Positions 1 to 8,900 of a stretch of DNA of 64,000 nucleotides are shown one piece after another (position 1 is the first letter of the stretch; every line of letters begins with the position of its first letter). The stretch spans positions 186,001-250,000 of the forward strand of contig NZ_JBFEFG010000266.1 of the NCBI RefSeq assembly GCF_040718835.1. Direction: 5' to 3'. The notes beneath the pieces are model-generated. The model searched no databases, was not told the origin of the DNA, and worked only from the letters and a program-made list of their open reading frames with translations. The position numbers and the translations under genes are program-made. Origin of the DNA: Bremerella sp. JC817. GTDB taxonomy: Bacteria; Planctomycetota; Planctomycetia; Pirellulales; Pirellulaceae.

Positions 1-350
1 ACGACCTGACGCTGCTGGGCCGAATCGAAGAAGCTCGCGACTTGCAATATCGCCTGCTGACGTTGTTCGATGCGATGATTCAAAACTGCGAGTTTCCAGA
101 AGGTTTCCGGGCCGCACTCGCGCTGCGTGGATTCAAGCCAGGTAGTGGTCGTCAGCCGCAGTCAGATAGCCAGAAAATGGGAGTCGAGATCCTGCGGAAA
201 GAATTGCAGTGCCTGCTCTCGGCAGAAGGCTTTGTCGATGAACCGGTCGGTGGCTGCCCAGCCGGTCAGACCGATGCCAACCCCGACGATGTTGCCCGAA
301 TTGTGGCCGGCGTGGTCGAAGAGCTGCGCCGCTTGGGCATGACCACCTAA
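1..350 (+). CDS. Dihydrodipicolinate synthase family protein, C-terminal part
   Basis: The reading frame enters from the window edge (first full codon at position 3) and ends with TAA at 348-350, so only the last 115 residues are visible. The segment with GRIEEARDLQYRLLTLF, followed by FPEGFRAALALRGFKPG, matches the C-terminal helical part of the DapA/N-acetylneuraminate lyase (DHDPS) family, TIM-barrel class I aldolases that form a Schiff base with pyruvate. The catalytic lysine lies outside the window, so the substrate cannot be told; in planctomycetes many members act on sugar acids rather than in lysine synthesis. A rho-independent terminator follows within 50 bases. Confidence 0.7.
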   Translation, partial: DLTLLGRIEEARDLQYRLLTLFDAMIQNCEFPEGFRAALALRGFKPGSGRQPQSDSQKMGVEILRKELQCLLSAEGFVDEPVGGCPAGQTDANPDDVARIVAGVVEELRRLGMTT

Positions 351-380
351 GGTTTTTCGCCAGCCAATTCCAAAACAGAA

Positions 381-405
381 GGGTGCCCCAGTGGCACCCT
401 TTTTT
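381..405 (+). terminator. Rho-independent terminator of the DHDPS-family gene
   Basis: Perfect 7-bp stem GGGTGCC (381-387) / GGCACCC (393-399) with a 5-base loop, followed directly by a run of six T (400-405). It lies 31 bases after the stop codon at 350 on the same strand. Confidence 0.8.
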
Positions 406-433
406 CGTGGCGGAATATATGAGAGGCAAGAAC

Positions 434-464
434 CAAAAAAGGGCGTTCCGAAGTGGGAACGCCC
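434..464 (-). terminator. Rho-independent terminator of the secreted protein gene at 492-1337
   Basis: Nine-base perfect stem GGGCGTTCC (441-449) / GGAACGCCC (456-464). On the minus strand the stem is followed by seven T (plus-strand A run 434-440). It lies 28 bases downstream of the stop codon at 492, so it ends that minus-strand gene. Confidence 0.8.
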
Positions 465-491
465 TTAATTGCCCTCCTGGGAATTGGATGG

Positions 492-1337
492 TTATGGGAG
501 GACGTAGCGAAGGCTGTTACGGATTGGTTGGCCTTCGGTGTACACCTTTGGCTGGCCCAACAGGCCCCGGCCCACGTACGAGTTGTCACTCATCGAGAAG
601 ATCGGCAACACCGGGCGGAACGATGTGCGATCGACCGGGTAGACCGCGGCCGGAGGAACGGCGACCGGGGCCGACACGATCGGTGGACTCAGGACTGGAG
701 CGGTACCGACGGGCGGATTGTTGTAGGTCACCTGAGTAACCGGGCGATAAACGGTTACTGGGGTGCCCGTGGTGCTGTAGACCGGCGTCGAATAAGCCGC
801 CGGCGTGTTGTACTGAACTCGCTGCACCGAGTTGTTGATTGTATGCCACGCATTCGGCTGGACAGGTTCGACATAGTAGGTCGACTCGGTTGGGTAGGTA
901 CCGTACTCAACACGCTGAACAGTCGTCTGCTGCTGCAGTGGTTGAGGGTTGTCGTAGATGACCGTTCGCGGCTCATTGGAATACTGCACGATCGTTTCCT
1001 GCGAGCTTGGCGGCGTGTAAGCAGTCGGAGTCAACGACTGAATCGGTTCGCCAACATAAGTCCGCATGGTGGGATTTCGCTGGGCTGGCGTTGGCTGCCC
1101 GGCAATGTTTTGCATGGCGGAAGTTCGCTGAATCGTCCCGGTCTGGTCGGCGGTACCATTCGAGGACGAAAGAGCGATCGCGTTTGGATCTTTCAGGTCG
1201 CCAGGGGCGGCCATCTGGGTGATGGGGCGACCTTCGTTGTACGTGGCGTCGACCCACTTCCAAGTTGGTGCCTGGGCATAAATCGCCGCAGGAGCCGCAA
1301 ACATAACGCAGGCGGCAAGCGTGGTCTTCCTGAACAT
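492..1337 (-). CDS. Secreted Pro/Thr/Val-rich protein of unknown function
   Basis: 281 residues. An N-terminal signal peptide is clear: MFRKTT, a hydrophobic stretch, then a cleavage site near AIYAQA at residues 18-23. The mature part is rich in Pro, Thr, Val, Tyr and Gln with repeated TPVY/VYRP and PPxVxAPV-like segments, and has no recognisable enzyme motif. Such extended, low-complexity sequence fits a cell-wall or outer-surface protein. It stands alone: its own terminator follows and the upstream neighbour is 294 bases away, a stretch in which I see no other gene. A GAGG ribosome-binding sequence lies 9 bases before the ATG. Function unknown. Confidence 0.6.
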   Translation of the reverse strand: MFRKTTLAACVMFAAPAAIYAQAPTWKWVDATYNEGRPITQMAAPGDLKDPNAIALSSSNGTADQTGTIQRTSAMQNIAGQPTPAQRNPTMRTYVGEPIQSLTPTAYTPPSSQETIVQYSNEPRTVIYDNPQPLQQQTTVQRVEYGTYPTESTYYVEPVQPNAWHTINNSVQRVQYNTPAAYSTPVYSTTGTPVTVYRPVTQVTYNNPPVGTAPVLSPPIVSAPVAVPPAAVYPVDRTSFRPVLPIFSMSDNSYVGRGLLGQPKVYTEGQPIRNSLRYVLP

Positions 1338-1631
1338 CGTAAAGCCTCATTTCTTTAACAGGGTCATTTGGGGAACGCACTTCCATAGTGCAACCGCTAT
1401 GCCGAGAAGGCAAACAATTCGCCAAATGTCCCTGACAGCATCGCCAGACGGCATTGCCAGCATAACCGCTTAAGTCCAGCGGCAATCGAGGTTTCAAGTC
1501 GATCGAAGAAATCGAAAGTTTCGTCAGCGATTGCCTGGTGCCAGCATGACACCATCACCCTTCGTCTGGCGATCGTTGTAAGAATTGCAACACGTTTCCC
1601 AAATCGACTGCGATCGAAAAGGGGAGATCGG

Positions 1632-3281
1632 TCACTCGGCGGTCTCGTTGGCTCGCAGGGCATCGGCCTCTTGCAGGATCTGCTCTGGGACTTTGCCAAT
1701 CAGGAAAAGCGTGCCGATCAACGCAGCCACTCCCAGCACATGACACAACCAAACCGGCACGCCAAACGCCACCGGCACCGTACCCACCACGACCGAAAGT
1801 CCGGCGCCGAGAAGTGCGTAAGGCATCTGCGTGCGCACGTGGGCCATGTGATGACAGCCACAGCTTTGCGAAGAAAGAATCGTCGTGTCCGAAATCGGCG
1901 AGCAGTGGTCACCGAAGATCGCTCCGGCCAGAACGCTTCCGACCACCGACAACAAAATCGGATCGGCGATATCGAGGGCCTGGCCACCGGCCGTCAGCAT
2001 CGCGGCAGTCAGCGAAACGGAAAGCGGCACCAGGATGCCCATCGTGCCCCAGCTTGTGCCGGTCGAAAATGCCACCGCGGCGGCGAGTAGGAAGATGGTC
2101 GTCGGCAGCATCTCGATCGGCAGACTTGGCTCGAGTACCTGTTCCAGGTAGCCGGCCGTGTTCAAGCCATTCTGAGTCATCTGCATATCCTTATCGAACT
2201 TGGGGCGCTCGGTCTGGGCTGCCAGCGCCGCCGCAAACCACAAGATCAACAAGGCTGGCATCATCGCGTAGAAGCCTTTGAGGATCGCGGTTACAAACTG
2301 CGAAGCGGAAAGAAGCCGCTGCGGAGCGATCAGCAGCAAGGCCACCACCAGGCTGGCCGCGGAACCATAGACGAGTGCTTTGTACGAGTTGCCATTGCCA
2401 ATGATTTCCAGCAGCGACGGTGGTTCACCTTCCCCCATCGCGGCTGCATAGCCGGTTTGATACAGCACGCCGACCACAACCACCAGCATGGTCATCACCG
2501 GGATGACGGCATTCAGCCAACTGGAACTTTCGGGCAATTGTTCGGCGGAGGCGACCTCTTCGTTGGAAGGCTTTTGCGAACTGAGCATGTCGATCTCAGC
2601 CTTGAGCATCGGGCCGAAGTCGCGGCGAGTGATCGCGATCAGTGGCACCAGTAGCAGCGCCCACCAGGTGTAAAAGCGGTAGGGAATGCTTTGGACGAAC
2701 AGCAGGAACGCATCCGGCTTGGCGTCGCCATCGATCAGCTTGATGCCTTCGTCGATGAAGCTGATTTCGGTTGCGACCCATGTCGAGATCAACGCCAGGC
2801 CAGCCACAGGGGCGGCGGTCGAGTCGACGATGTACGCTAGCTTCTCGCGTGAGATCTTCAGGCGATCGGTCACTTCTTTCAGCGTTCCGCCCAGCAACAG
2901 CATGTTGGCGTAGTCGTCGAAGAAGATGGCTAACCCCATCAGCCAACCAGTAAGTTGCCCTTTCAAACGCGTGTCGGCGAAACGAACGATCAAGTTCACC
3001 AGGCCTCGCATGCCACCTGATGCCGATATGACGCCAATCATCCCGCCGGTCAGCAGGGTGAAGGTATAGACCTGGCGTTTATCTTCGTCGATCAGCTTGG
3101 CCCAAAGGTAGTCGACCCAAGCTGACTGCAGGCCAGCGATCGGATTGCCATGGTGCAGGATCAACGCACCAACCACGATGCCAACGAGAAGCGATAACAA
3201 CGTCCGCCGAGTTAAGATCGCCAGAAAGATGGCAACCAACGGAGGAACAAGACTCAACCATCCAAAGGGATGCGGATCCAT
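1632..3281 (-). CDS. Na+/H+ antiporter, NhaC family
   Basis: 549 residues from the ATG at 3281; the frame stays open further upstream, but that part overlaps the kinase gene and has no membrane character. About a dozen hydrophobic segments. Characteristic NhaC-family pieces are FFDDYANMLLLGGTLK, DSTAAPVAGLALISTW, FSTGTSWGTMGILVPLS and AGAIFGDHCSPISDTTILSS; the Asp residues in the first and last are typical of the ion path of the family. It should exchange Na+ for H+ across the cytoplasmic membrane, though related proteins exchange malate/lactate or amino acids. The start lies 4 bases after the stop of the histidine kinase, so the two are probably translated from one message. Confidence 0.85.
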   Translation of the reverse strand: MDPHPFGWLSLVPPLVAIFLAILTRRTLLSLLVGIVVGALILHHGNPIAGLQSAWVDYLWAKLIDEDKRQVYTFTLLTGGMIGVISASGGMRGLVNLIVRFADTRLKGQLTGWLMGLAIFFDDYANMLLLGGTLKEVTDRLKISREKLAYIVDSTAAPVAGLALISTWVATEISFIDEGIKLIDGDAKPDAFLLFVQSIPYRFYTWWALLLVPLIAITRRDFGPMLKAEIDMLSSQKPSNEEVASAEQLPESSSWLNAVIPVMTMLVVVVGVLYQTGYAAAMGEGEPPSLLEIIGNGNSYKALVYGSAASLVVALLLIAPQRLLSASQFVTAILKGFYAMMPALLILWFAAALAAQTERPKFDKDMQMTQNGLNTAGYLEQVLEPSLPIEMLPTTIFLLAAAVAFSTGTSWGTMGILVPLSVSLTAAMLTAGGQALDIADPILLSVVGSVLAGAIFGDHCSPISDTTILSSQSCGCHHMAHVRTQMPYALLGAGLSVVVGTVPVAFGVPVWLCHVLGVAALIGTLFLIGKVPEQILQEADALRANETAE

Positions 3282-3285
3282 CCAG

Positions 3286-4041
3286 CTACTCGTTAGGGCT
3301 TGTGGAACTTGGTGAAATTGGAATCTCGAGAACGATCCGCGCCCCAGGACCATAGGCGGTGTCGATGTAAACATCGCCGCCATGGGCGTGGGCAATCGTC
3401 CAGCATTTGGTGAGGCCAAATCCAAGGCCTCGACCAGCTTCACGTCCGCTATGGAATGGATCGAAGACAAGCTCGGCCATTTCATCCGGGATGCCAGGAC
3501 CGTCGTCCTGAACCGAAACGGTGGCCATGTGGTCGGCCTGGGCAAGGCTGATTTCGATCTGCCCTTCTTGTTTGAGGGCTTCCAGTCCGTTGCGAACGAT
3601 CGCACAAAGAGCCAACACCAATTGATTGGCGTCGGCTTTCAAGCGAATGTCGGGATGGGGAGTTTCCAGTTTCAGCAAGGTCTGCTGTTGCCGGGCCGCT
3701 TCGTTCATTTGGTGGAAGCAGGCCTGGGCAATTTCGCTGAGGCGGCAATCGGCAAGTTGGGGCTGCGATGGCCGAGCGAAGAGCATCAAGTCGGCAATCA
3801 TCTCGTGACCACGCATCGCTTGCGCGTAGATGGTCGCGAGTTCGTGCCGCCGATTTGGATCGGTTTCGCCATTGAGAAGTGCCTGGGCACGGCTGGCGAT
3901 GTTGGCCAGAGGATTGTTGATTTCGTGACTGGCACCATACGCCAGTCGTCGAAGACTTTGCAGCTTCTCGTTACGCAAACGACGCTCGTCCTGAGCGGAC
4001 GACGATTGGGAAGACGAGGAATCGATTTCGCGAGAAGCCAT
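3286..4041 (-). CDS. Histidine kinase (HisKA-HATPase), no sensor domain
   Basis: 251 residues from ATG 4041; a TTG at 4068 is an alternative and neither has a good ribosome-binding site. Seen in order: phosphoacceptor helix with YGASHEINNPLANI (His39), N box IVRNGLEAL, G1 box DDGPGIPDE, F box VFDPFHSGR and G2 box GRGLGFGLTK. All key residues are present, so it should autophosphorylate. There is no transmembrane segment, PAS or GAF domain, so it is a soluble kinase that probably gets its signal from a partner. It immediately precedes the NhaC-type antiporter gene, which suggests a link to sodium or pH balance. No response regulator is adjacent; the nearest is at 5870-6448. Confidence 0.85.
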   Translation of the reverse strand: MASREIDSSSSQSSSAQDERRLRNEKLQSLRRLAYGASHEINNPLANIASRAQALLNGETDPNRRHELATIYAQAMRGHEMIADLMLFARPSQPQLADCRLSEIAQACFHQMNEAARQQQTLLKLETPHPDIRLKADANQLVLALCAIVRNGLEALKQEGQIEISLAQADHMATVSVQDDGPGIPDEMAELVFDPFHSGREAGRGLGFGLTKCWTIAHAHGGDVYIDTAYGPGARIVLEIPISPSSTSPNE

Positions 4042-4216
4042 GCCAGGGGAGCAATCAAGAGGCAACAATCAATCTGGTTTGAAGTGCCCTATCTTAGTGC
4101 GATTCCGCCTGGAATCCTACGTGTTTCAGCGTTTCTGGCTGAGAAACCGGCTCAAAACTCGCTTGATTGCTGTCAGCCAAAAAACGAAACGTTTCGGAAT
4201 CGTCGGGAACGCGGGT

Positions 4217-4789
4217 TCAAGCAACCATACTGCGGAGCCCGACCACGCAGCCCCAGCCAATACTGGCCAGGCCGACGCCTAGTGCTGGCACAAAGAGGAG
4301 GGGATTGGGAAGCGAGCGATTCACTTCGATCACCAACGGATCGTCGAACGAGACATCCGGAAATCTCGACTTTAGTAGTGAACGTGTCTCGATATCGATC
4401 CCTTTCACGCCACTGGTGACGACGCCCACGAGCGGGTCGTCGAAGAGATACTCGGTCGCGCCGGGCGGGCAATAATAACGAGCAATGACCGGGCGTTTGG
4501 TGAAGTTGCCCTGCAGCGTCAGTAAGGGAATTTCGATTTCCTCGAATTCGCCGTCGTCGTCTTCATCGAGATAAACATAGTCCTCCGCCAGTTCGTAGTC
4601 GTAGATGCATACGTGGCGATTGCCGCTGTTGACGCTCTCTTGCGTCAGTTCAAACAGGGTGACCTCTTGAGGCTGACCACCACAGTCCCACCACAGCGTT
4701 GCCTCTTGATAGCCATACCAACCCGCCGATACCGCGACGACGATAATGAAACGAAAGTCGGATAGCCAATGCATGGAAAGAGACTCCAC
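4217..4789 (-). CDS. Membrane protein with two terminal TM segments, paralogue of the gene at 5066
   Basis: 190 residues. A hydrophobic segment near residues 11-25 and another near 163-187 flank a ~130-residue acidic domain, expected outside the cytoplasm. The domain has the acidic stretch LDEDDDGEFEEIEIPLL, then RPVIARYYC, then LVGVVTSGVKG and a pre-membrane EVNRSLPNP. The neighbour at 5066-5635 has the same layout with matching pieces (EYVFEEEEDTG..IPLLL, FPVVARV, LTGVVVSNIAGL, DVDRSFP), so the two are diverged tandem copies. No enzyme motif is visible and I do not recognise the family. Confidence 0.6.
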   Translation of the reverse strand: MESLSMHWLSDFRFIIVVAVSAGWYGYQEATLWWDCGGQPQEVTLFELTQESVNSGNRHVCIYDYELAEDYVYLDEDDDGEFEEIEIPLLTLQGNFTKRPVIARYYCPPGATEYLFDDPLVGVVTSGVKGIDIETRSLLKSRFPDVSFDDPLVIEVNRSLPNPLLFVPALGVGLASIGWGCVVGLRSMVA

Positions 4790-5065
4790 GAGAAGAGCAG
4801 GGGCGAAGACGAGAATGCTGGATCATGGCACGATTCAGCAGACCGGCCCGGCAGACGAAGCGGTCCGCAGGGCAGTGCTTCGTCGCAAGGCCATCTGAAA
4901 TATGGCCCATGAATGTGGAGGGTCAAATTAATTCGCTAGAGGGGGCTTTGCTCGTTCGCCCAGGCCTGTTTTCAGGAGATTCAGGTCGGTTCTCTTCTGT
5001 TATGAAGCCATCTCAGGTGGCGCGATTGGCGCAGTGGACTGGTGAGGATCTCTATCCCACGGCGA

Positions 5066-5635
5066 TTACCGGCCGCTGAAGAACTGCCACCAGACGAAGA
5101 CGCCAATCAACGCGAGTCCGCCGAAGAAGAACCCGGCGATCGAGCCGGCAGTCGGAAACGAGCGATCGACATCGAAGATCACCGCCTTGCTGAGATCGCT
5201 GCCTGGGACGATCGTGCTCATCAGCTTTTTCTCGTCCGACTTCAGGCCGGCAATATTGCTGACCACGACGCCCGTGAGTTGGTGGCGTTGGAAGACGCTT
5301 TGAAGCTTTTGTTCGTTTCCTTTAAGACCACTCACGCGAGCGACGACCGGGAACTTCGGTTGCTTCAGTTCCTGCATGTCCCCTTCCAGCAGCAATGGAA
5401 TCCAGGCTCGAGTAACCTTGCCGGTGTCCTCTTCCTCTTCGAAGACGTACTCATCCGCAAAAATGAAATCGGTCACTGTCAGGTGGATGTTACTGATGTC
5501 CTCGTTCGAGCCGAGCGCATCAAGCTGGATGATTTCTGGTTCGGATGTGCCTGTCGAATAGAGACTAAATTCGCGCCACGAGTTGAAGCAGAGCATCACG
5601 CCAAGCAGCAGAAGCACAAATCGAAGATTAGCCAT
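5066..5635 (-). CDS. Membrane protein with two terminal TM segments, paralogue of the gene at 4217
   Basis: 189 residues. N-terminal membrane segment or signal anchor (MANLRFVLLLLGVMLC), an acidic soluble domain, and a C-terminal membrane segment (IAGFFFGGLALIGVFVWW) ending in SGR. It shares its layout and several short motifs with the product of 4217-4789. The two genes are separated by 276 bases without another gene, so they could have separate promoters. The soluble domain contains the acidic run FEEEEDTG and a GVVVSNIAGLKSDEKKL segment. Function unknown; roles in envelope signalling or membrane complex assembly would be guesses. Confidence 0.6.
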   Translation of the reverse strand: MANLRFVLLLLGVMLCFNSWREFSLYSTGTSEPEIIQLDALGSNEDISNIHLTVTDFIFADEYVFEEEEDTGKVTRAWIPLLLEGDMQELKQPKFPVVARVSGLKGNEQKLQSVFQRHQLTGVVVSNIAGLKSDEKKLMSTIVPGSDLSKAVIFDVDRSFPTAGSIAGFFFGGLALIGVFVWWQFFSGR

Positions 5636-5869
5636 GGTTCGTTCAGTAAGGAGAGGATCGACATGACGTCGCGATCGCGGCCACCTCTGGCGGGTGGGTT
5701 AAGGCAGTCAGGATACCTGCTGGCAACGAGAAGTCAACAAGCCGCCGAAGAAACAGGGGGGCGCGTGGAGAAGCAGTCGCTCGTATGGTCAACGACACGC
5801 GGCACCGCGCAAGCAACGGGAGTCCGACTTGCGCGGTGAAGAGATGTGCCAGGAATAGGGAAGGGCGGT

Positions 5870-6448
5870 CTAAGAGTTGACCGATTCCATGTCCAGCATG
5901 TGGCAAGCCTTGTCGACCAGGGCTTCCACCGAAAATGGCTTCTGCATGAACTCGTTGGCACCGCAAGCCATCAGGTCGGCGACCTTGTCCTGCTCGATCA
6001 TGCCCGAGATGCAGAGGATTTTGACGTCTTCCATCGTCTTGTCCATGCGGACCCGCTGGCAGACTTCCTTGCCGTTGATATCGGGAAGCATGATGTCCAG
6101 CACGACGATGTCTGGGTGGAATTCCTTGACCAGCATACCGGCGTCGAAGCCGTTGTTGGCGGTTCGCAGCTCGAAACGGCCATCGCGTTCGAAGGCGTCA
6201 ACCAGCAGTTCCACCAGATCGACGTCGTCGTCAACGATCAGGGCCTTACGCTTGCCACTCTCGAGAGCGTCGGTCGGAATGCCGTTCTCTCGCATGAAGT
6301 TGTACAACTGATCACGCGGGATGCGTCGAAACCGGCTGCCGGGGACGCGAAATCCTTTCAACTGCCCCGAGTCGAAGCAACGAATAATGGTCTGTTGGCT
6401 GACCTTGCAGATCTTCGCCGCTTCACCGGTCGTAAAGACTGTTTTCAT
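5870..6448 (-). CDS. Response regulator with N-terminal excisionase-type HTH
   Basis: 192 residues. Residues 3-55 are a MerR/excisionase-like helix-turn-helix (FTTGEAAKICKVSQQTIIRCF, then a wing VPGSRFRRIPRDQL), followed by a receiver domain at ~67-190. The receiver has the acidic pair in IVDDD (73-75), phosphoacceptor Asp118 in VVLDIMLPD, Ser148 in CISGM and Lys170 in MQKPF, so it should be phosphorylated. Placing the DNA-binding domain before the receiver is the reverse of OmpR/NarL types. A strong promoter (6679-6706) and ~224-base leader precede it. No kinase is adjacent; the soluble kinase at 3286-4041 is the nearest candidate partner. Confidence 0.9.
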   Translation of the reverse strand: MKTVFTTGEAAKICKVSQQTIIRCFDSGQLKGFRVPGSRFRRIPRDQLYNFMRENGIPTDALESGKRKALIVDDDVDLVELLVDAFERDGRFELRTANNGFDAGMLVKEFHPDIVVLDIMLPDINGKEVCQRVRMDKTMEDVKILCISGMIEQDKVADLMACGANEFMQKPFSVEALVDKACHMLDMESVNS

Positions 6449-6678
6449 TTGCTGTCATCCTATCCCTAGCGTGTTTGGCAACCAATGCGATGAGTGGCTG
6501 TTGAGGGCCGCCAAGTATGTTGAGCATCCTCGCGCTCTGCGCATCCGTGTCAAACGAGTACATCCCGTTTAAAACTCTGATTTTCTGGAAGGTGTGTAAT
6601 CGCTGCACCCCACGATAAATGAGTATTTCCGCTGTTCGTCCGGATATACCCCATTTACCGAATTTGCCAGATGTCGGA

Positions 6679-6706
6679 ATTATATCGTCCCAGATTGCCA
6701 CGTCAA
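6679..6706 (-). promoter_or_regulatory. Near-consensus sigma70-type promoter for the HTH-receiver gene
   Basis: On the minus strand, TTGACG (6706-6701), a 16-base spacer and a perfect TATAAT (6684-6679). This is the best housekeeping-type promoter noticed in the window. The expected transcript start is near 6672, which gives a leader of about 224 bases before the ATG at 6448. Confidence 0.65.
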
Positions 6707-6811
6707 GATTGATGTCGAATGCGCAAACTTAAACAGGACAACACTTTGCAGCACAAAGGGGTCGGCTGGCCAATATTTTGCCTAATCACAATCTGGGAAG
6801 ATGCAAGAGCG

Positions 6812-6838
6812 AACGGCCCTGAATTTAGGGCCGTTTTT
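6812..6838 (+). terminator. Strong hairpin with plus-strand T run, no gene upstream on that strand
   Basis: Nine-base perfect stem AACGGCCCT (6812-6820) / AGGGCCGTT (6827-6835) with loop GAATTT; on the plus strand a T run follows (6834-6838). It sits 40 bases after the stop of the minus-strand mnmG gene, where it may act as mRNA 3'-end structure, but the T run is on the side of a plus-strand transcript, for which no coding gene is seen upstream. Confidence 0.5.
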
Positions 6839-6879
6839 GGTGGCATGCTACTGATAGCAACGCCGTGGGAATCCCCAGG

Positions 6880-8718
6880 TTAGGAGGTCTTCGACCCCAT
6901 CCGCCCGTCAAGATAAACCAGCAGCAGGGCGATGTCAGAAGGGGTGATGCCGCTGATCCGTTCGGCCTGGGCGACCGTCGTCGGGCGAACTCGCCCCAGC
7001 TTCTCACGGGCTTCGGTCCGCATCTGGGTAAGCCGCGTAAAATCGAACGATTCCGGAATTCGCTTGTACGAGAGCCGTTTTTGACGCTCGATCTCGACCT
7101 GTTGCCGGGCAACGTAGCCTTCGTACCGAAGGTCGTAGGTGACCTGCAGTGAGGCTTCGTCCGAGATACCCGATAATTGCGGTGCCAATTCGCAGACTTG
7201 TTCCCAGGTCGAATCGTTCCGACGCAGGATATTCGAGAGCAGCGTTCCCTGGTGCCGGGTCGTCGAGAGCGTTTCCAGGGCGGAATCGATCTGCTGCAGC
7301 TTGCTTGAAAAGGCTTCCCAACGCTGCGGTGTGATTAGTCCTCGCTCGTTCGACAACGGCGTCAGGCGGCGATCGGCGTTGTCTTGGCGAAGCATCAAGC
7401 GGTGTTCGGCCCGGCTGGTGAACATGCGGTAAGGTTCGTCGACGCCGCACGTCACCAGGTCGTCGATCAGCACGCCGATGTAAGCCTGCTCGCGGCCCAG
7501 GATCAGCGGCTCTTCCCCGCGACCTTCCAGGGCGGCATTGATTCCCGCCATCAGCCCTTGGGCGGCAGCTTCTTCGTAGCCGGTTGTTCCGTTGATCTGT
7601 CCGGCGAAATAGAGCCCGGTCACTTCCTTGGTTTGCAGCGAAGGCCACAACTGATCAGGCGGGCAGAAGTCGTACTCGACGGCGTAGCCATACCGCATGA
7701 TCTGGGCGTTTTCGAGCCCTGGGATCAGCTTGAACATCTCGTCCTGAACGTCGCGTGGAAGGCTCGTCGAGATGCCGTTCACATACACTTCGCGGGTGTT
7801 GTGGCCTTCCGGTTCCAGAAAGAGCTGATGCCGATCTTTGTCGGCGAAACGAACCACTTTGTCTTCGATGCTCGGGCAATAGCGTGGCCCGCGCGAATCG
7901 ATCTGACCGCTATACATCGGGGCCCGATGCAAGTTGGCCCGGATCAGGTCGTGGACTTTTTCATTGGTGTACGTGATATGACACGGCATCTGCTCGAGCG
8001 TCAGTTTCTCGGTCAGGTACGAGAATGGCTGAGGATCGTCGTCGCCGGGCTGCAGTTCGGTTTTATCGAAATCGATCGAGTTGTAGTTCAACCGTGCCGG
8101 CGTACCGGTCTTGAAGCGATCGAGCCGAAAGCCGAGTCGATTCAAGGCGTTGCTAATGCCGCTGCTGGTTCCTTCGCCACCACGACCGCCTGGCGTTTTC
8201 GATTCGCCGATGTGCATGATCGCGGCGAGAAACGTACCGGTAGTCAGCACCACGCGCGATGCAGCATAGATGGCACCCCCGTGCACGCTGACGCCGATGA
8301 TTCGCTGCTTACCGTCGACGGTTTCGGTGACCAGATCGCTGACGATCTCTTGGCACAGGTCGAGGTTTGGCTGATCTTCGACCGCCAACTTGACCCACCA
8401 CTGGTAAGCCTTCTTGTCGGCTTGGGCTCTCGGGCTGTGCATCGCCGGGCCTTTGCGGCGATTGAGCAAGCGAAACTGAATGCCGGTCGCGTCGATCGCT
8501 TGCCCCATGACACCACCCATGGCGTCGATTTCGCGCACGATCTGACCCTTCGCGATCCCGCCGATTGCTGGGTTACAGCTCATCTGGGCGACCGTGTCGA
8601 GGTTGGTTGTCAGCAGAGCGGTCTTCGCACCCAGGCGTGCAGCCGCTAGGGCGGCCTCGGTACCTGCGTGCCCGGCTCCCACGACAATCACGTCATATTG
8701 ATAACGACACTCCGACAT
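6880..8718 (-). CDS. mnmG: tRNA uridine-34 carboxymethylaminomethyl-modifying enzyme, FAD subunit
   Basis: 612 residues, the usual length for MnmG (GidA). With MnmE it adds carboxymethylaminomethyl to the wobble uridine of tRNAs reading split codon boxes, using FAD, NADH and methylene-tetrahydrofolate. Seen: N-terminal FAD-binding [19 protein letters not shown] (GAGHAG at 14-19), the signature [56 protein letters not shown], and a C-terminal [18 protein letters not shown] helical region that binds MnmE. The start has an AAGGTG ribosome-binding site 6 bases upstream. mnmE is not next to it here, unlike in many bacteria. Confidence 0.97.
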   Translation of the reverse strand: MSECRYQYDVIVVGAGHAGTEAALAAARLGAKTALLTTNLDTVAQMSCNPAIGGIAKGQIVREIDAMGGVMGQAIDATGIQFRLLNRRKGPAMHSPRAQADKKAYQWWVKLAVEDQPNLDLCQEIVSDLVTETVDGKQRIIGVSVHGGAIYAASRVVLTTGTFLAAIMHIGESKTPGGRGGEGTSSGISNALNRLGFRLDRFKTGTPARLNYNSIDFDKTELQPGDDDPQPFSYLTEKLTLEQMPCHITYTNEKVHDLIRANLHRAPMYSGQIDSRGPRYCPSIEDKVVRFADKDRHQLFLEPEGHNTREVYVNGISTSLPRDVQDEMFKLIPGLENAQIMRYGYAVEYDFCPPDQLWPSLQTKEVTGLYFAGQINGTTGYEEAAAQGLMAGINAALEGRGEEPLILGREQAYIGVLIDDLVTCGVDEPYRMFTSRAEHRLMLRQDNADRRLTPLSNERGLITPQRWEAFSSKLQQIDSALETLSTTRHQGTLLSNILRRNDSTWEQVCELAPQLSGISDEASLQVTYDLRYEGYVARQQVEIERQKRLSYKRIPESFDFTRLTQMRTEAREKLGRVRPTTVAQAERISGITPSDIALLLVYLDGRMGSKTS

Positions 8719-8900
8719 TCAATCACCTTGCAATCGACCTGCTGTTTAAGCGAAGCTGGTATTGTAGATCCCTCAGGCCACCTTCGCGAAGGGGCGAATC
8801 CCGCAAACGAGGCCGATTTCCTCGGCGTTTGGCCCTGTTTTCGCACGAAGTAGCCCTGCCTGGGCCTGCCAATTCCCTCTGACCATCATCCTGGACCATC

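Larger units (their letters stand above)
6449..6879. other. 431-base intergenic region: leader of the response regulator and an orphan hairpin
   Basis: Minus strand, 6449-6672: predicted long 5' leader of the HTH-receiver gene, with an AGGAT ribosome-binding sequence just before its ATG. The leader carries an open frame in another phase with no convincing start. 6701-6811: nothing recognised. 6812-6838: inverted repeat with a T run on the plus strand (see that entry). No tRNA-like sequence was found. Confidence 0.5.

Noticed and set aside
1338..1631. Possible gene between the secreted protein gene and the antiporter
   Set aside because: Only short frames without start signals or motifs; treated as intergenic.
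6423..6701. 92-residue minus-strand frame in the leader of the HTH-receiver gene
   Set aside because: Its start falls in the promoter spacer and it has no ribosome-binding site; likely chance.
7384..8649. 421-residue plus-strand open frame opposite mnmG
   Set aside because: mnmG is certain; the reverse frame has no recognised motif.
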